From assembly GCA_963726795.1 (NCBI GenBank), contig CAVSDD010000004.1, positions 682,001-746,000 of the forward strand: 64,000 bases of DNA. Reading direction: 5' to 3'. The notes beneath the pieces were generated by a model. The model was given only the letters and a program-made list of their open reading frames with translations, ran no database searches and was not told where the DNA came from. The stretch comes from Hyphomicrobium_A sp963726795. GTDB taxonomy: Bacteria; Pseudomonadota; Alphaproteobacteria; Rhizobiales; Hyphomicrobiaceae. Of the stretch, positions 15,986 through 23,968 are shown in pieces. A program made the translations under genes and the position numbers. The stretch's first letter is position 1; each line of letters begins with the position of its first letter.

Positions 15986-16770
15986 AGCAGGGGGCGCACC
16001 TGCGAGACGGGCACTTCCTCGCCGGCGATCTCAGCCAGGCGATCTCGCTCGAGGATCTCGAACTCCTGCTCTCTCCACAGGATGACCTTGTCCTTGATCA
16101 GGCGCCCCATGGTGCGGTTGGTGTGCACCAGCGACAACCCCAGTGTATCCGCGATGTGCTGCTGCGTGATGGGGATGCGCACCTTGCCGTCATCGCGCAT
16201 GAGCCCGACCTCCTCGACGCGCTGGGTGAGATGGAGCAGCAGATGCGCGCATCGCTCCAGCGCGCTGCGGCGCCCGATCGAAAGCAGCTGCTGATCGAGG
16301 ATCTGCTCGGAGCGGGCGGCGAGCCAGGTGACGTCGAACGACAGCCCGGCGTGCAATTCAAAGAGACGCCACAGTCCCTCGCGCTGAAACACGCACAGGA
16401 CAATGTCGGAGAGCGCCTCGATCGAGTGCTGCATCTCCTGCATCACTGAGCCCTGCAGGCCGATAAAGTCGCCGGGGAAGCAGTAGTTGAGGATCTGGCG
16501 GCGCCCGTCGTGCAGCAGCTTGTAGCGAAAGGCAATGCCGGTCAGCACCGTATAGAGGTGGGCACTGCTGGTGCCTTCCAGGAATAACATCGAGCCGGAT
16601 TCGACGGTAAGCTCGCCCGTCTTGAACGTTTTCACAAACGCAAGCTCTTCGGCCGTGAATGGCCGAAACACTTTCTTGGTGCGCAAGGGGCATTGCTCGC
16701 ACGGGACTTGGCGCTTGGAGGGTGCCTGAGTCTGTGCCGGCGGTTCTTGAGCTTTTCCACGCGACGACAT
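15982..16770 (-). CDS. Crp/Fnr-family transcription regulator
   Basis: A 262-residue regulator with a cyclic-nucleotide-binding-like beta-roll (about 45-155) and a C-terminal helix-turn-helix (about 190-240, PITQQHIADTLGLSLVHTNRTMGRL). The N-terminus has CEQCPLR, a two-cysteine motif seen in this Rhizobiales subgroup; it is not the full Fnr iron-sulfur set, so oxygen sensing cannot be assumed. The ATG shares one base with the kinase stop (TAATG), so it is co-translated with the HWE kinase. Confidence 0.88.
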   Translation of the reverse strand: MSSRGKAQEPPAQTQAPSKRQVPCEQCPLRTKKVFRPFTAEELAFVKTFKTGELTVESGSMLFLEGTSSAHLYTVLTGIAFRYKLLHDGRRQILNYCFPGDFIGLQGSVMQEMQHSIEALSDIVLCVFQREGLWRLFELHAGLSFDVTWLAARSEQILDQQLLSIGRRSALERCAHLLLHLTQRVEEVGLMRDDGKVRIPITQQHIADTLGLSLVHTNRTMGRLIKDKVILWREQEFEILERDRLAEIAGEEVPVSQVRPLL

Positions 16771-18917
16771 TAGGATTTTCCGGCCTTGGCCTTGGCGCCT
16801 GCGTTCTTGGTTCGCGAGGTTGGCCAGAACTGACGTGCGGGATCAAGCTCGGCGCCATCGGCGGCGACCGAGTCCTCCCAGCGGATGTGACTGGCAGGAA
16901 TATCGAGCGTCCAGCGCACTCCCTCACTGCGAAAATCGAGCGCCGCCTCACCGTGCAGCGCGCGTGCCGCTAGCTGTTCCATCACGACCTGGCCGAAGCC
17001 CTTGTGGGTCGGCGGCGACACTTCGGGGCCGTTGCGTTCGATCCATTCCATTTGGAAACGCTGCGGCTGGGCCCCATTTGCCGTGCATGTCCACCGCACC
17101 TGCACGCGGCCCTGCGGAACCGAAAGCGCGCCGTACTTGGCCGCGTTGGTCGAAAGCTCGTGTACGGCGAGCCCGATGTTCTGGGCGGCTTCCGGTGTGA
17201 CCACCAGATCGTCGCCGGTGATTTCAATTTGGCTCGCGTGCGCGTCGAGATAGTGCCCGAGCTGGGATTTCACGAGGTCGGTGACAGATACGCCGTGCCA
17301 GTCGCGCTGCACCAGCAAGTCTTGCGATGCCGCGAGAGCCTGCAGACGCCCGGAGAAGCGCACCTCGAAATCGGCGACGGTCTTGCTGCCGATTTTTGTC
17401 TGGCGCGCCATTGCCTGAATCACCGCCAGCAGGTTCTTTGAGCGGTGCGTCACCTCGCGCATCAGGATCTGGGTGTGCTGCTCCCAGTTCTTGTGGTCGG
17501 TGATGTCGCGTGCGGTGCCGGTCATGCGAGCGGCCGCGCCGTCGACGAACTGCGCCTTGCCCTTGGCGGCAACCCACCGCTCCACGCCATCCCTGCCTTG
17601 TACGCGATGCTCCACGTCATATTCGATCGGGTCGTCGACCTTCTGAGCGCGGGCGATGGCCTCGAGCGTTGCCTTGCGATCCTCATCTTCGATCGCCGCA
17701 ATGAAGGTGTCGTAGGTCACCGGATCGTCGGGCCCGAGACCCCACAGCTCGCGCATGCGCTTGTCCCAGGCGAAGGACCCCGTCGCGAGATCCCAGTCCC
17801 AGGTTCCGGTGTCGGCAGAGGCGAGCGCCAACCGCAGGCGATCTTCGCTCTCGCGCAGCGACCGTTCCATGTAGCGGCGCGTCAGCGAGGCTCCCGCCAT
17901 TGCGTCGGCGACGGCGCGCACCTCGAGGATCGTGGTGTCCATCGGCTCAATCTCTTCGCCGCGGCCGAGGGCGCGGGCGTCGTTGACGAGCTGGCGGATG
18001 GGCTGCGCGATGCTGCGTCCGAATAGGACAGCGAGGAGCGCCGACAGCAGCATGAAACCAATGGCGAGCGAGACGATGAGCATCCAGGAATGGGTGATCG
18101 GCCGGTTAGCGATTGTCAGGGGCACCGTCGTCGAGATGAGCCAGCCGGCCTGCTGCGAGTAGGTTGTCGCGCGCAATACAGGCGTCCCTTGCGCGTCCGT
18201 TGTGCGCCAGACGCCGGGACGCAGCATCGAACCCTGCGAAGGATCCTCCCTCAGAGGCTTGCCGAGAAAGGCGTCCGAGTCCTTGGATCGCGCGATCACG
18301 TTTCCAGCGTGGTCGGTCACCGTCGCAGTCCAATGCTCGTCGAGCTTGGCGCTCTTCAGGATTTCGAGGATACGATCCGGCGACATTGATGCGCTCAGCA
18401 CGTACAAGGTGCGATCGCGCTTGGTGACTGGGACGCTGACGCTGAACACCGGCCCCTTGGCCAATATCCCGTAGTAGATCCCCGAGACCTGCGGTTTGCC
18501 GCTGTCGACCACATCCTTCCAGTTGTTGGCGGAAACGTCTGGCAACGGAGCACCCCACTCGGCGCGAGTGTTCAACAGCTGCCTGCCGCTCTTGCTTGTG
18601 AGGAAGAAGTGCGTGCCGCCGACCTCCTGTGCCGCAAGCGCCTGTTTGTAGAAGGCATCGAGGGTGCCCTCCGCCAGAGAGGGCGATGAGCCGAGCGCCT
18701 TGAGCGTGACGGTCGTGGCGGCAAGCTCGCGATCGATCGACAGCGCGATCGTCCGAACCGTCTCGGTGGTTTCGAGCTCCATCGCGGCGCGCTCCAGGGA
18801 CGCGGAGCGCATGATCATCAACCCGCTGAAAATGAGCGCGGGGACGAGCAGCGCGAGGCTGTACAGCAGGAATTGGGCCTGGATCGACCACGTGCGCTGG
18901 CGAAAACGATCGAGCAT
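16770..18917 (-). CDS. HWE-family sensor histidine kinase (CACHE-HAMP-PAS)
   Basis: A 715-residue sensor kinase. Order: membrane helix (about 13-36), periplasmic double-CACHE-type sensor (about 40-275), second helix (about 280-302), HAMP (to about 355), PAS/PAC (about 360-480, ending TGTARDITDHKN), then the HWE dimerisation/phospho-His segment REVTHRSKNLLAVIQAMARQT and an ATPase domain with HELSTNAAKYGALS. HWE kinases commonly feed PhyR in the general stress response. Context strongly supports this: nepR-ecfG and phyR are adjacent and its own promoter region has a perfect EcfG motif (18998-19022). Confidence 0.9.
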   Translation of the reverse strand: MLDRFRQRTWSIQAQFLLYSLALLVPALIFSGLMIMRSASLERAAMELETTETVRTIALSIDRELAATTVTLKALGSSPSLAEGTLDAFYKQALAAQEVGGTHFFLTSKSGRQLLNTRAEWGAPLPDVSANNWKDVVDSGKPQVSGIYYGILAKGPVFSVSVPVTKRDRTLYVLSASMSPDRILEILKSAKLDEHWTATVTDHAGNVIARSKDSDAFLGKPLREDPSQGSMLRPGVWRTTDAQGTPVLRATTYSQQAGWLISTTVPLTIANRPITHSWMLIVSLAIGFMLLSALLAVLFGRSIAQPIRQLVNDARALGRGEEIEPMDTTILEVRAVADAMAGASLTRRYMERSLRESEDRLRLALASADTGTWDWDLATGSFAWDKRMRELWGLGPDDPVTYDTFIAAIEDEDRKATLEAIARAQKVDDPIEYDVEHRVQGRDGVERWVAAKGKAQFVDGAAARMTGTARDITDHKNWEQHTQILMREVTHRSKNLLAVIQAMARQTKIGSKTVADFEVRFSGRLQALAASQDLLVQRDWHGVSVTDLVKSQLGHYLDAHASQIEITGDDLVVTPEAAQNIGLAVHELSTNAAKYGALSVPQGRVQVRWTCTANGAQPQRFQMEWIERNGPEVSPPTHKGFGQVVMEQLAARALHGEAALDFRSEGVRWTLDIPASHIRWEDSVAADGAELDPARQFWPTSRTKNAGAKAKAGKS

Positions 18918-18997
18918 CGGTTGTATGGTTTCCCTCGCACGGAACCGCGCACGACCTTACCCCCGCGCGAAACACGGTTCCGACGGAATCTCGTTCA

Positions 18998-19022
18998 AAC
19001 GGCGAGGGCGGGGTCAAGTTCC
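18998..19022 (-). promoter_or_regulatory. EcfG-type promoter for the HWE kinase
   Basis: Minus-strand GGAAC (19022-19018), 16 bases, CGTT (19001-18998), an exact consensus match about 80 bases before the kinase ATG. It implies that the stress sigma factor feeds back on a kinase of its own pathway. Confidence 0.8.
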
Positions 19023-19040
19023 GACAAAAACGAATTGATT

Positions 19041-19065
19041 GGAACTTATCGATAACGGTCACGTT
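19041..19065 (+). promoter_or_regulatory. EcfG-type promoter for nepR-ecfG
   Basis: GGAAC (19041-19045), 16-base spacer, CGTT (19062-19065). Exact consensus, pointing to nepR although with a leader of roughly 280 bases. Autoregulation of nepR-ecfG by EcfG is the rule in this order. Confidence 0.75.
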
Positions 19066-19347
19066 TGCTGGTGTCATTGCCGCGCAGGGCCGACACGCCC
19101 CGTGTTAGCCGGCCAAAGCACACGATTCGGGTCGTCTCGAACCGTGTCTTTGGCTTTTTGTGAATCGGCTGGAACTTTTGATCCTGCTGGGAGTTAGGGT
19201 GCGTTGATTGGGGGTATTGCGGTGTTACAGTGAACGCTTATCGGTTGGCGGGGGGAGCATTTCGTAGAATGGTCGGCTCCAACGCAGTCGTTTGGCGCGG
19301 CTAGCCCCTGTGCAACGCGGGGCGGACGGAAGTTGGAGGGAGGCTCG

Positions 19348-19674
19348 ATGGCCGACGACAAGAAGGCGCCCGGGTCGAAGCCAGTGAGCGTAGAACCCGG
19401 CGCTGAGAAATCAGGGCGGGATGATAATTCAAAGCACGCCGACCGAGATCAGAGGCCAATGACCGACGGCAATCAGGGCGACACCTCGCGCAGTCGCGCA
19501 CGCAATCAAGACGTTCTGTCTGGCATTCTCGGCAAGCAGCTGAAGGCCGCCTACAGCGAGCTGCTCAACGCTCCCGTGCCAGACGCCATCACCCAGCTCA
19601 TCAAACAGCTCGAGGACAAGGAGCCGTCCCCGCCGCAGGCTGACAAGCCGCCGCGAGAGGAGAACGGTCAGTGA
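19348..19674 (+). CDS. nepR: NepR anti-sigma factor of the general stress response
   Basis: A 108-residue protein whose C-terminal half carries the NepR signature: LGKQLKAAYSELLNAPVPDAITQLIKQLE (about residues 62-92), two helices that bind EcfG and, on stress, PhyR. The long N-terminal tail is disordered and charged. The start at 19348 follows GGAGGGAGGC. Its stop overlaps the ecfG GTG start by four bases (GTGA), fixing sigma to anti-sigma stoichiometry by coupled translation. Confidence 0.93.
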   Translation: MADDKKAPGSKPVSVEPGAEKSGRDDNSKHADRDQRPMTDGNQGDTSRSRARNQDVLSGILGKQLKAAYSELLNAPVPDAITQLIKQLEDKEPSPPQADKPPREENGQ

Positions 19675-20255
19675 AAGTCCGGGCCCAGGACACGCCGCTT
19701 CGCGATGATCTCGTGGCGGCAATTCCGAACATGCGCGCGTTCGCGATATCGCTGTGCGGCAACCGCGACCGCGCCGACGATCTCGTGCAGGAAGCACTGG
19801 TGAAGGCTTGGAACCACCTGGAATCCTTCCAGCAAGGGACCAACCTGAAAGCTTGGCTGTTCACGATCCTGCGCAACGCCTACTTCTCCGAGCTGCGCAA
19901 GACGAAGCGCGAGGTCGCCGACACCGACGGTCAGTTCGCCGCCCGCCAGGCGGTCCCGCCCGAGCAGCAGGGGCACCTCGATCTCATCGATCTGAACAAG
20001 GCTTTGTCGCAGCTTCCCCCAGACCAACGCGAGGCGCTGATCCTGGTCGGAGCCGAGGGGTTTTCATACGAGGATGCGGCGAGCATCTGCGCCTGCGCCG
20101 TCGGCACCGTGAAGAGCCGCGTCAATCGCGCTCGCGTTAAGCTCGCCGAGATCATGTCCTATCAGCGCTCAGATAGCGCCCCCTCATCGGACAACGAAGA
20201 TGAGGAGGGCGGCGATGACGCCGCCCCGCCCGTGACCCGCGCTGGGTCACGGTAA
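19671..20255 (+). CDS. ecfG: EcfG general stress sigma factor
   Basis: A 194-residue ECF sigma factor of the EcfG (ECF15) group. Region 2 spans about 10-80 (CGNRDRADDLVQEALVKAW, LKAWLFTILRNAYFSELRK) and region 4 about 105-165 (LPPDQREALILVGAEGFSYEDAA, CAVGTVKSRVNRAR). An acidic tail follows. It is coupled to nepR and convergent with phyR, the standard alphaproteobacterial GSR arrangement. GTG start. Its predicted targets in this window are the nine GGAAC-N16/17-CGTT sites listed separately. Confidence 0.95.
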   Translation: MKVRAQDTPLRDDLVAAIPNMRAFAISLCGNRDRADDLVQEALVKAWNHLESFQQGTNLKAWLFTILRNAYFSELRKTKREVADTDGQFAARQAVPPEQQGHLDLIDLNKALSQLPPDQREALILVGAEGFSYEDAASICACAVGTVKSRVNRARVKLAEIMSYQRSDSAPSSDNEDEEGGDDAAPPVTRAGSR

Positions 20256-20274
20256 AAACCTGGTTTTTGGCCTA
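20230..20274 (+). terminator. Terminator between convergent ecfG and phyR
   Basis: A perfect 9-base stem (CCGTGACCC / GGGTCACGG, loop GCGCT, 20230-20252) overlaps the last ecfG codons. It is followed by AAAAACC-T-GGTTTTT, whose T and A runs could serve either strand. phyR ends at 20295, so the element plausibly separates the two transcripts. Confidence 0.65.
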
Positions 20275-20294
20275 TTGAGGGTATGTGCCGCCGA

Positions 20295-21110
20295 TCAGGC
20301 GGATGCAGCCTGCGTGTCGGGGCGGCGCGCCTTGTAGTCGAAGAACAGCGCCTGGCTGATCACCGCCTGCACCGTCTCGGTGCGGAACGGCTTGTTGACT
20401 AGGAAGGTCGGCTCGGGCCGGCTGCCTGTCAAAAGCCGCTCGGGGTATGCGGTGATGAAGATCACGGGCACATCGAAGCTGCCGAGAATTTCGTTGACGG
20501 CGTCGAGGCCGGAGCTTCCGTCGGCAAGTTGAATGTCGGCGAGGACCAGACCCGGCTTGTGCTTGCGGAAAGCGGCAACCGCCTCCTTGTGGGTGCGGGC
20601 GGTGTCGCAAACGGTATGGCCTAGCCCGGTTACGAGATCGGCCAAGTCGATGGCAATCATCGGCTCGTCCTCAATGATGAGAACGTTTGTGGCAACCTGC
20701 TCAGCGATCTCCGACGCTGCCTGATCGACCAGCGCCTTCACGCTTGCTTCGTCGGTATCCAGCACTTGTGCGGCTTCCGCCGTGGTGAATTCCTCGACCG
20801 CCATCAAGAGGAACGCCTGCCTCGCGCGGGGTGTTATGGCGTCCAGTTTGCGATCCGCCGCCGCGAGGCGGTCGGAGGCGATGTTCTCGCTGGCTTTAAG
20901 GTTCAGACGCACCGAGTTCCACACCTTGAGAAAGGTACGATAGGTGGCCACTCGGGGTTCAATATCGGTCGGAAAGGCACTTGGCTCTGCGGCGAGGGCC
21001 TCAAGCATTGCGACAACATAGGCGTCACCGCTGGCCTGGCTACCCGAGAGCACACGCGCAAAGCGCCTCAGGTACGGCAGCTGTGGCGCAATTAGATCTG
21101 AGATCGACAT
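20295..21110 (-). CDS. phyR: PhyR anti-anti-sigma response regulator
   Basis: A 271-residue PhyR. Residues 1-135 are a sigma-like domain that mimics EcfG (LPYLRRFARVLSGSQASGDAYV, then a region-4-like helix-turn-helix near 105-130). Residues about 142-262 are a receiver domain with acidic EDE (147-149), phospho-acceptor D192 (LVLADIQL) and Lys in VNKPF. When phosphorylated, PhyR captures NepR and frees EcfG. A perfect EcfG promoter (21158-21183) precedes it, closing a positive loop. Confidence 0.96.
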   Translation of the reverse strand: MSISDLIAPQLPYLRRFARVLSGSQASGDAYVVAMLEALAAEPSAFPTDIEPRVATYRTFLKVWNSVRLNLKASENIASDRLAAADRKLDAITPRARQAFLLMAVEEFTTAEAAQVLDTDEASVKALVDQAASEIAEQVATNVLIIEDEPMIAIDLADLVTGLGHTVCDTARTHKEAVAAFRKHKPGLVLADIQLADGSSGLDAVNEILGSFDVPVIFITAYPERLLTGSRPEPTFLVNKPFRTETVQAVISQALFFDYKARRPDTQAASA

Positions 21111-21157
21111 GGGCTCCCCTATTCACGAGGCGGCCGCCTAGGGCCGCGATGCGTTCA

Positions 21158-21183
21158 AACGCACCAGCGGCGCGGAAAGTTCC
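21158..21183 (-). promoter_or_regulatory. EcfG-type promoter for phyR
   Basis: Minus-strand GGAAC (21183-21179), 17-base spacer, CGTT (21161-21158), an exact match. The -10 element ends 47 bases before the phyR ATG. Confidence 0.83.
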
Positions 21184-21257
21184 TGTAGCAAGGAAATGCG
21201 GCCGGCGAAAGCGCCGGGCGCAGTTCCATCTGAATAGCCGCCAATTTGATCCTTTCG

Positions 21258-21431
21258 TCAGCCCCGCCGCAGGATGCCGCCGATAAAGGAGAGAACTACC
21301 AGGATAATGGCGACCCAGAACAGCAAGCGCGCGCCTTCGGTGGCAACGCCAGCCACGCCGCCGAAACCGAGGAATGCGGCAATCAACGCGATGATCAGGA
21401 ACACGACGGCCCAATAGAGAAGATTGCCCAT
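21258..21431 (-). CDS. DUF1328 small membrane protein
   Basis: A 57-residue protein starting MGNLLYWAVVFLIIALIAAFLGFGGVAG, with two membrane helices and a GILRRG end, the diagnostic DUF1328 (YtjA) layout. Function is unknown; many members are stress-induced. The start at 21431 is the family start, and a perfect EcfG motif is at 21481-21505. Confidence 0.88.
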   Translation of the reverse strand: MGNLLYWAVVFLIIALIAAFLGFGGVAGVATEGARLLFWVAIILVVLSFIGGILRRG

Positions 21432-21480
21432 AGTTGCCTCTTGCGCGTAGCGGGGATCAGTTTTGGCAGTACATGCGGGC

Positions 21481-21505
21481 AACGTGGGCCGAAGTCGTTG
21501 GTTCC
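21481..21505 (-). promoter_or_regulatory. EcfG-type promoter for the DUF1328 gene
   Basis: Minus-strand GGAAC (21505-21501), 16 bases, CGTT (21484-21481): exact consensus, 50 bases before the ATG. Confidence 0.8.
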
Positions 21506-21634
21506 GGGCGCGCCGAGCGGAGCGCAAACTCGAGGCGCGGCCCGAGGCAATATTTTAGCAGCAGTAGACGCAACCTTGATCGATCGCGGACGAGGCCGCG
21601 CGGTCGATGCAGTGCGAGAGCAAAGTCGATTGCG

Positions 21635-22042
21635 TCAGGCTGAGCTGCCGCCGCTGCGCATCGCATCGACGCTGAAGGCGCCGGCTCCCCGGAACGCGAG
21701 ATAGAGGAAGATGAAGCAAAATAGGATCGCGGCATCGCCCCCGTTGAGCGCGGGAAAAAACGCTTTCGGCGCGTGTGCCATCCAATAGGCGAAGGCCATT
21801 TCGCCCGACAGGAGGAACGCCACGGGCCGGGTGAAAAGCCCGATGAGAATGAAAAAGCCGCCGACGAGTTCAAGAACGGCTGCGAACCAGATCAGCGACA
21901 GCAACTCCGGCGAGCCATGGTCACTCACGGGAAAACCGAGCAGCTTCTGGCTCCCATGCTCCATGAAAAGGAGCGCCGTCACGATGCGAAGCAGCCCCAG
22001 CACGCGGGGCGCCCAAACCGTTTCGAGTTGCGAATAGTCCAT
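21635..22042 (-). CDS. DoxX-family membrane protein (possible bufferin partner)
   Basis: A 135-residue DoxX protein with four membrane helices and typical motifs: RIVTALLFMEHGSQKLLGFP near the start, GGFFILIGLFTRPVAFLLSGEMAFAYW in the middle. It is transcribed in the same direction as nrsF, starting 85 bases after the nrsF end. DoxX proteins (BufD/HvfX-like) often accompany bufABC-type operons and may supply an electron-transport or membrane step. The link here is by location, and generic DoxX proteins also occur elsewhere. Confidence 0.85.
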   Translation of the reverse strand: MDYSQLETVWAPRVLGLLRIVTALLFMEHGSQKLLGFPVSDHGSPELLSLIWFAAVLELVGGFFILIGLFTRPVAFLLSGEMAFAYWMAHAPKAFFPALNGGDAAILFCFIFLYLAFRGAGAFSVDAMRSGGSSA

Positions 22043-22127
22043 GCCCCACCACCATCAGCTGAAAGACGCCCCAGACGGCGGGACATTAGCTGGAACGACG
22101 AGCCGGCTCAATCGGCAACAGCGGGCC

Positions 22128-22766
22128 TCACCAGCGCAACAGTCGCGCCCCCGCTATCGCGCCGATGATCGTCACCGCGGTGATTGCGATCACGTACCAG
22201 GTGGCAACGAACAGCGGGCTGTCATCGGGGCAGTGGGTCGCATAGAGCGTCGCACCAATTCCGCCAGCGAGGAGCCCGGCGACGGCGCCTGCGAGCGTGG
22301 GGCTCGTCGGAGCACCTTGGCGCAGAGCATACAGCGTCGCGATCAGCGGCAGCGCCGACAGCGCGGGAATGATCACCATGCACACCATGGCGTTGTGCCC
22401 GATCAGCCGCACCATCCATTCATCGCGGGGGAGAACCGCGAGCTCGACGAGCGTCGCAATGACGAGAAGCACGGGCGCTATGGCCAGGGCAGTTACCCAC
22501 GCGTCCGGCACCGTGCCGGGCCTGGCCATGTGCAGAATGAGACCGAGCGCGCACCCCAGCAGCGTGAGCGTCAGGGCGCACTTCAAGAGGAAGCGGGGCG
22601 TCTCGATGGCCGTGGAAAAATCGGGACGCAGGCCGAGCGCCAGGAAAAAGATGATGCTCGCGGCAGCGGCTCCCGCCGCCACAGCAATCATCATCGTCTG
22701 CCCGATGGGCTTGGACTTGACCGGCGCATCGGCGGCAATCGCCGCGATTAAATCATCCGTCTTCAT
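22128..22766 (-). CDS. nrsF: NrsF-type (DUF1109) membrane anti-sigma factor
   Basis: A 212-residue integral membrane protein of the DUF1109/NrsF family: short cytoplasmic N-terminus (MKTDDLIAAIAADAP) followed by six helices. In Caulobacter, NrsF holds SigF at the membrane and releases it on chromate, cadmium or copper stress through cysteines. Cysteines are present here (KCALTLTLLGCA, MVCMV, THCPDD). It overlaps the sigF 3' end by four bases, so the pair is coupled, and bufABC is divergent. Confidence 0.88.
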   Translation of the reverse strand: MKTDDLIAAIAADAPVKSKPIGQTMMIAVAAGAAAASIIFFLALGLRPDFSTAIETPRFLLKCALTLTLLGCALGLILHMARPGTVPDAWVTALAIAPVLLVIATLVELAVLPRDEWMVRLIGHNAMVCMVIIPALSALPLIATLYALRQGAPTSPTLAGAVAGLLAGGIGATLYATHCPDDSPLFVATWYVIAITAVTIIGAIAGARLLRW

Positions 22767-23324
22767 TCCGTGTGGCCTTTCCGGTACGTGTCGGCCAGCG
22801 ACTTGAGCCCTCGATGCAGGGCCACGCGTACGGCGCCCTCCTTCATTCCCATGCGATCGGCGACGTCGCGGATCGACTTGCCCTCCAGGCTGATCGCTTT
22901 CACGATGCTCTGCTGTTGGCCCTTGAGGCCGTCGACGAGGCGTGCTGCATCGCGCCGGTCGATATCGTTGTGCGGCTCTTCCGCCGCAAGCACGTCGAGC
23001 ATCGCCTCGATCGGAATCTCAATACGCCGACCGCGCCGGCGCAGCGCGTCGATCAATTTGTGACGCGCAATCGCGCGCACCCATGGCCCAACGGGCTGGG
23101 TCGGATCCCACGTATGGCGTTTCAAGTGGATCGCCAACAGAGTTCTCCTGGATTACGTCCTCAACGTCGTTTGGTGCAGCACCGGCCTGCGCAAATCCAC
23201 GTCGCGTCGCTGCCCGCAGGCTGTTGGAGAGGGATTGGAGCAATCTATGGTAGGCGTTGCCGTCTCCGGCTATGGCCGCCCGCATGAGATTGGTCCACTC
23301 TTCCTCACGGTTTGTCTGCGTCAC
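22763..23324 (-). pseudogene. sigF: SigF-type ECF sigma factor with a one-base frameshift
   Basis: The N-terminal part reads from ATG 23324 (MTQTNREEEWTNLMRAAIAG through NDVEDVIQE, i.e. region 2), then the frame is lost. Region 4 and the end of region 2 continue in another frame (TLLAIHLKRHTWDP, PWVRAIARHKLID, MGMKEGAVRVALHRGLK). Removing one A in the GAGAACTCTG stretch (minus strand, 23144-23143) gives GAG ACT CTG TTG, restoring the expected QETLLAIHLKRHTW. The sigma factor would control the adjacent bufABC genes. As written it cannot be made full length without a frameshift; sequence error is possible. Confidence 0.82.
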
Positions 23325-23611
23325 GCAGCCCTCGTCCCGTCTTCGCCTTCTGGTGCCGGTTTGTTACACTGGGACTTGCCTAGTTCTCCAGGCCCCCCGC
23401 CGGCAATTTTATTCAACACGAAATCGTGACCTAACGAAACGTTGACGTTTCCGCCACCGTATCAGCCGGAGGCAGGTCTATAGCCTGCTGCATCCGGCGC
23501 AGGTGCGCCGGAGAGGGAGCACGGGACCGCGGACAATGTGCCGCCGGTTGGTTAGCAAAAATGCGACCTTCATCCGCCCTCACGCCCAAGCAACGTTGTT
23601 GGAGAACCACA
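23325..23611. other. Intergenic region between sigF and bufA
   Basis: This 287-base stretch separates the divergent sigF-nrsF and bufABC genes and should hold both promoters. I found no convincing copy of the Caulobacter SigF-type motif (GTAACC...CGAA) and no EcfG site. No coding sequence is visible. Confidence 0.5.
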
Positions 23612-23884
23612 ATGAAGATCGCTGTTCATTCCGGCGCTGCCATTGCTGCGGCTGCTGCCGCTCTTTTGATTGCCGGCACTACGATCGCCGCCCCGGCGTT
23701 TGCCGCGGACGACGCCAAGGGCCATTGCATGGGTGCCAATGCCTGCAAAGGCCACGGCGCCTGCAAGACTGCCAGCAACGACTGCAAGGGCATGAATGCC
23801 TGCAAGGGCAAGGGCTTCATGGAGATGACGAAGGACGAATGCGCCAAGGTTGAGGGCGCGAAGTTCGAGCCAGCGACGAAGTAA
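23612..23884 (+). CDS. bufA: Bufferin-type metallophore precursor (BufA2-like)
   Basis: A 90-residue secreted precursor. The signal peptide ends near residue 31 (APAFA/AD). The mature part has six cysteines (39, 45, 51, 58, 64, 77) in the family pattern CMGANACKGHGAC, NDCKGMNACKGKGF, DEC. In characterised bufferins, some cysteines are converted by the BufB/BufC enzyme pair to copper-binding thiooxazole groups. The ATG at 23612 has GGAG upstream and gives the canonical signal peptide. It is followed by a hairpin and then bufB and bufC. Confidence 0.9.
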   Translation: MKIAVHSGAAIAAAAAALLIAGTTIAAPAFAADDAKGHCMGANACKGHGACKTASNDCKGMNACKGKGFMEMTKDECAKVEGAKFEPATK

Positions 23885-23914
23885 GCCGTAACCTTTAATA
23901 ACAAGGTCCGACGG

Positions 23915-23945
23915 CTCCGGCCGTCGGGCCGGTTTTGCCACCGTC
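23915..23945 (+). terminator. Intercistronic hairpin between bufA and bufB
   Basis: Arms GGTCCGACGG (23915-23924) and CCGTCGGGCC (23931-23940) with loop CTCCGG form a strong stem followed by GGTTTT. Its T run is short, so it probably acts as a partial terminator or 3' mRNA stabiliser, letting the peptide gene be expressed above its modification enzymes. Confidence 0.6.
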
Positions 23946-23968
23946 GAACGAGTTCCGAAGGGATTGCG

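Larger units (their letters stand above)
18918..19347. promoter_or_regulatory. Divergent control region between HWE kinase and nepR-ecfG
   Basis: This 430-base non-coding stretch holds back-to-back EcfG promoters (18998-19022 leftward, 19041-19065 rightward) only 18 bases apart. A third rightward site with one mismatch (GGAAC at 19171, N16, AGTT at 19192) lies closer to nepR. No other gene is visible. Confidence 0.75.

Noticed and set aside
19171..19195. Third EcfG promoter before nepR
   Set aside because: The -10 reads AGTT instead of CGTT; kept only as a weak possibility beside the perfect motif at 19041-19065.
23887..23925. GTAACC stretch as SigF promoter for bufB
   Set aside because: It resembles the SigF -35, but the spacing and -10 fit poorly and the sequence runs into the intercistronic hairpin; it is more likely coincidental.
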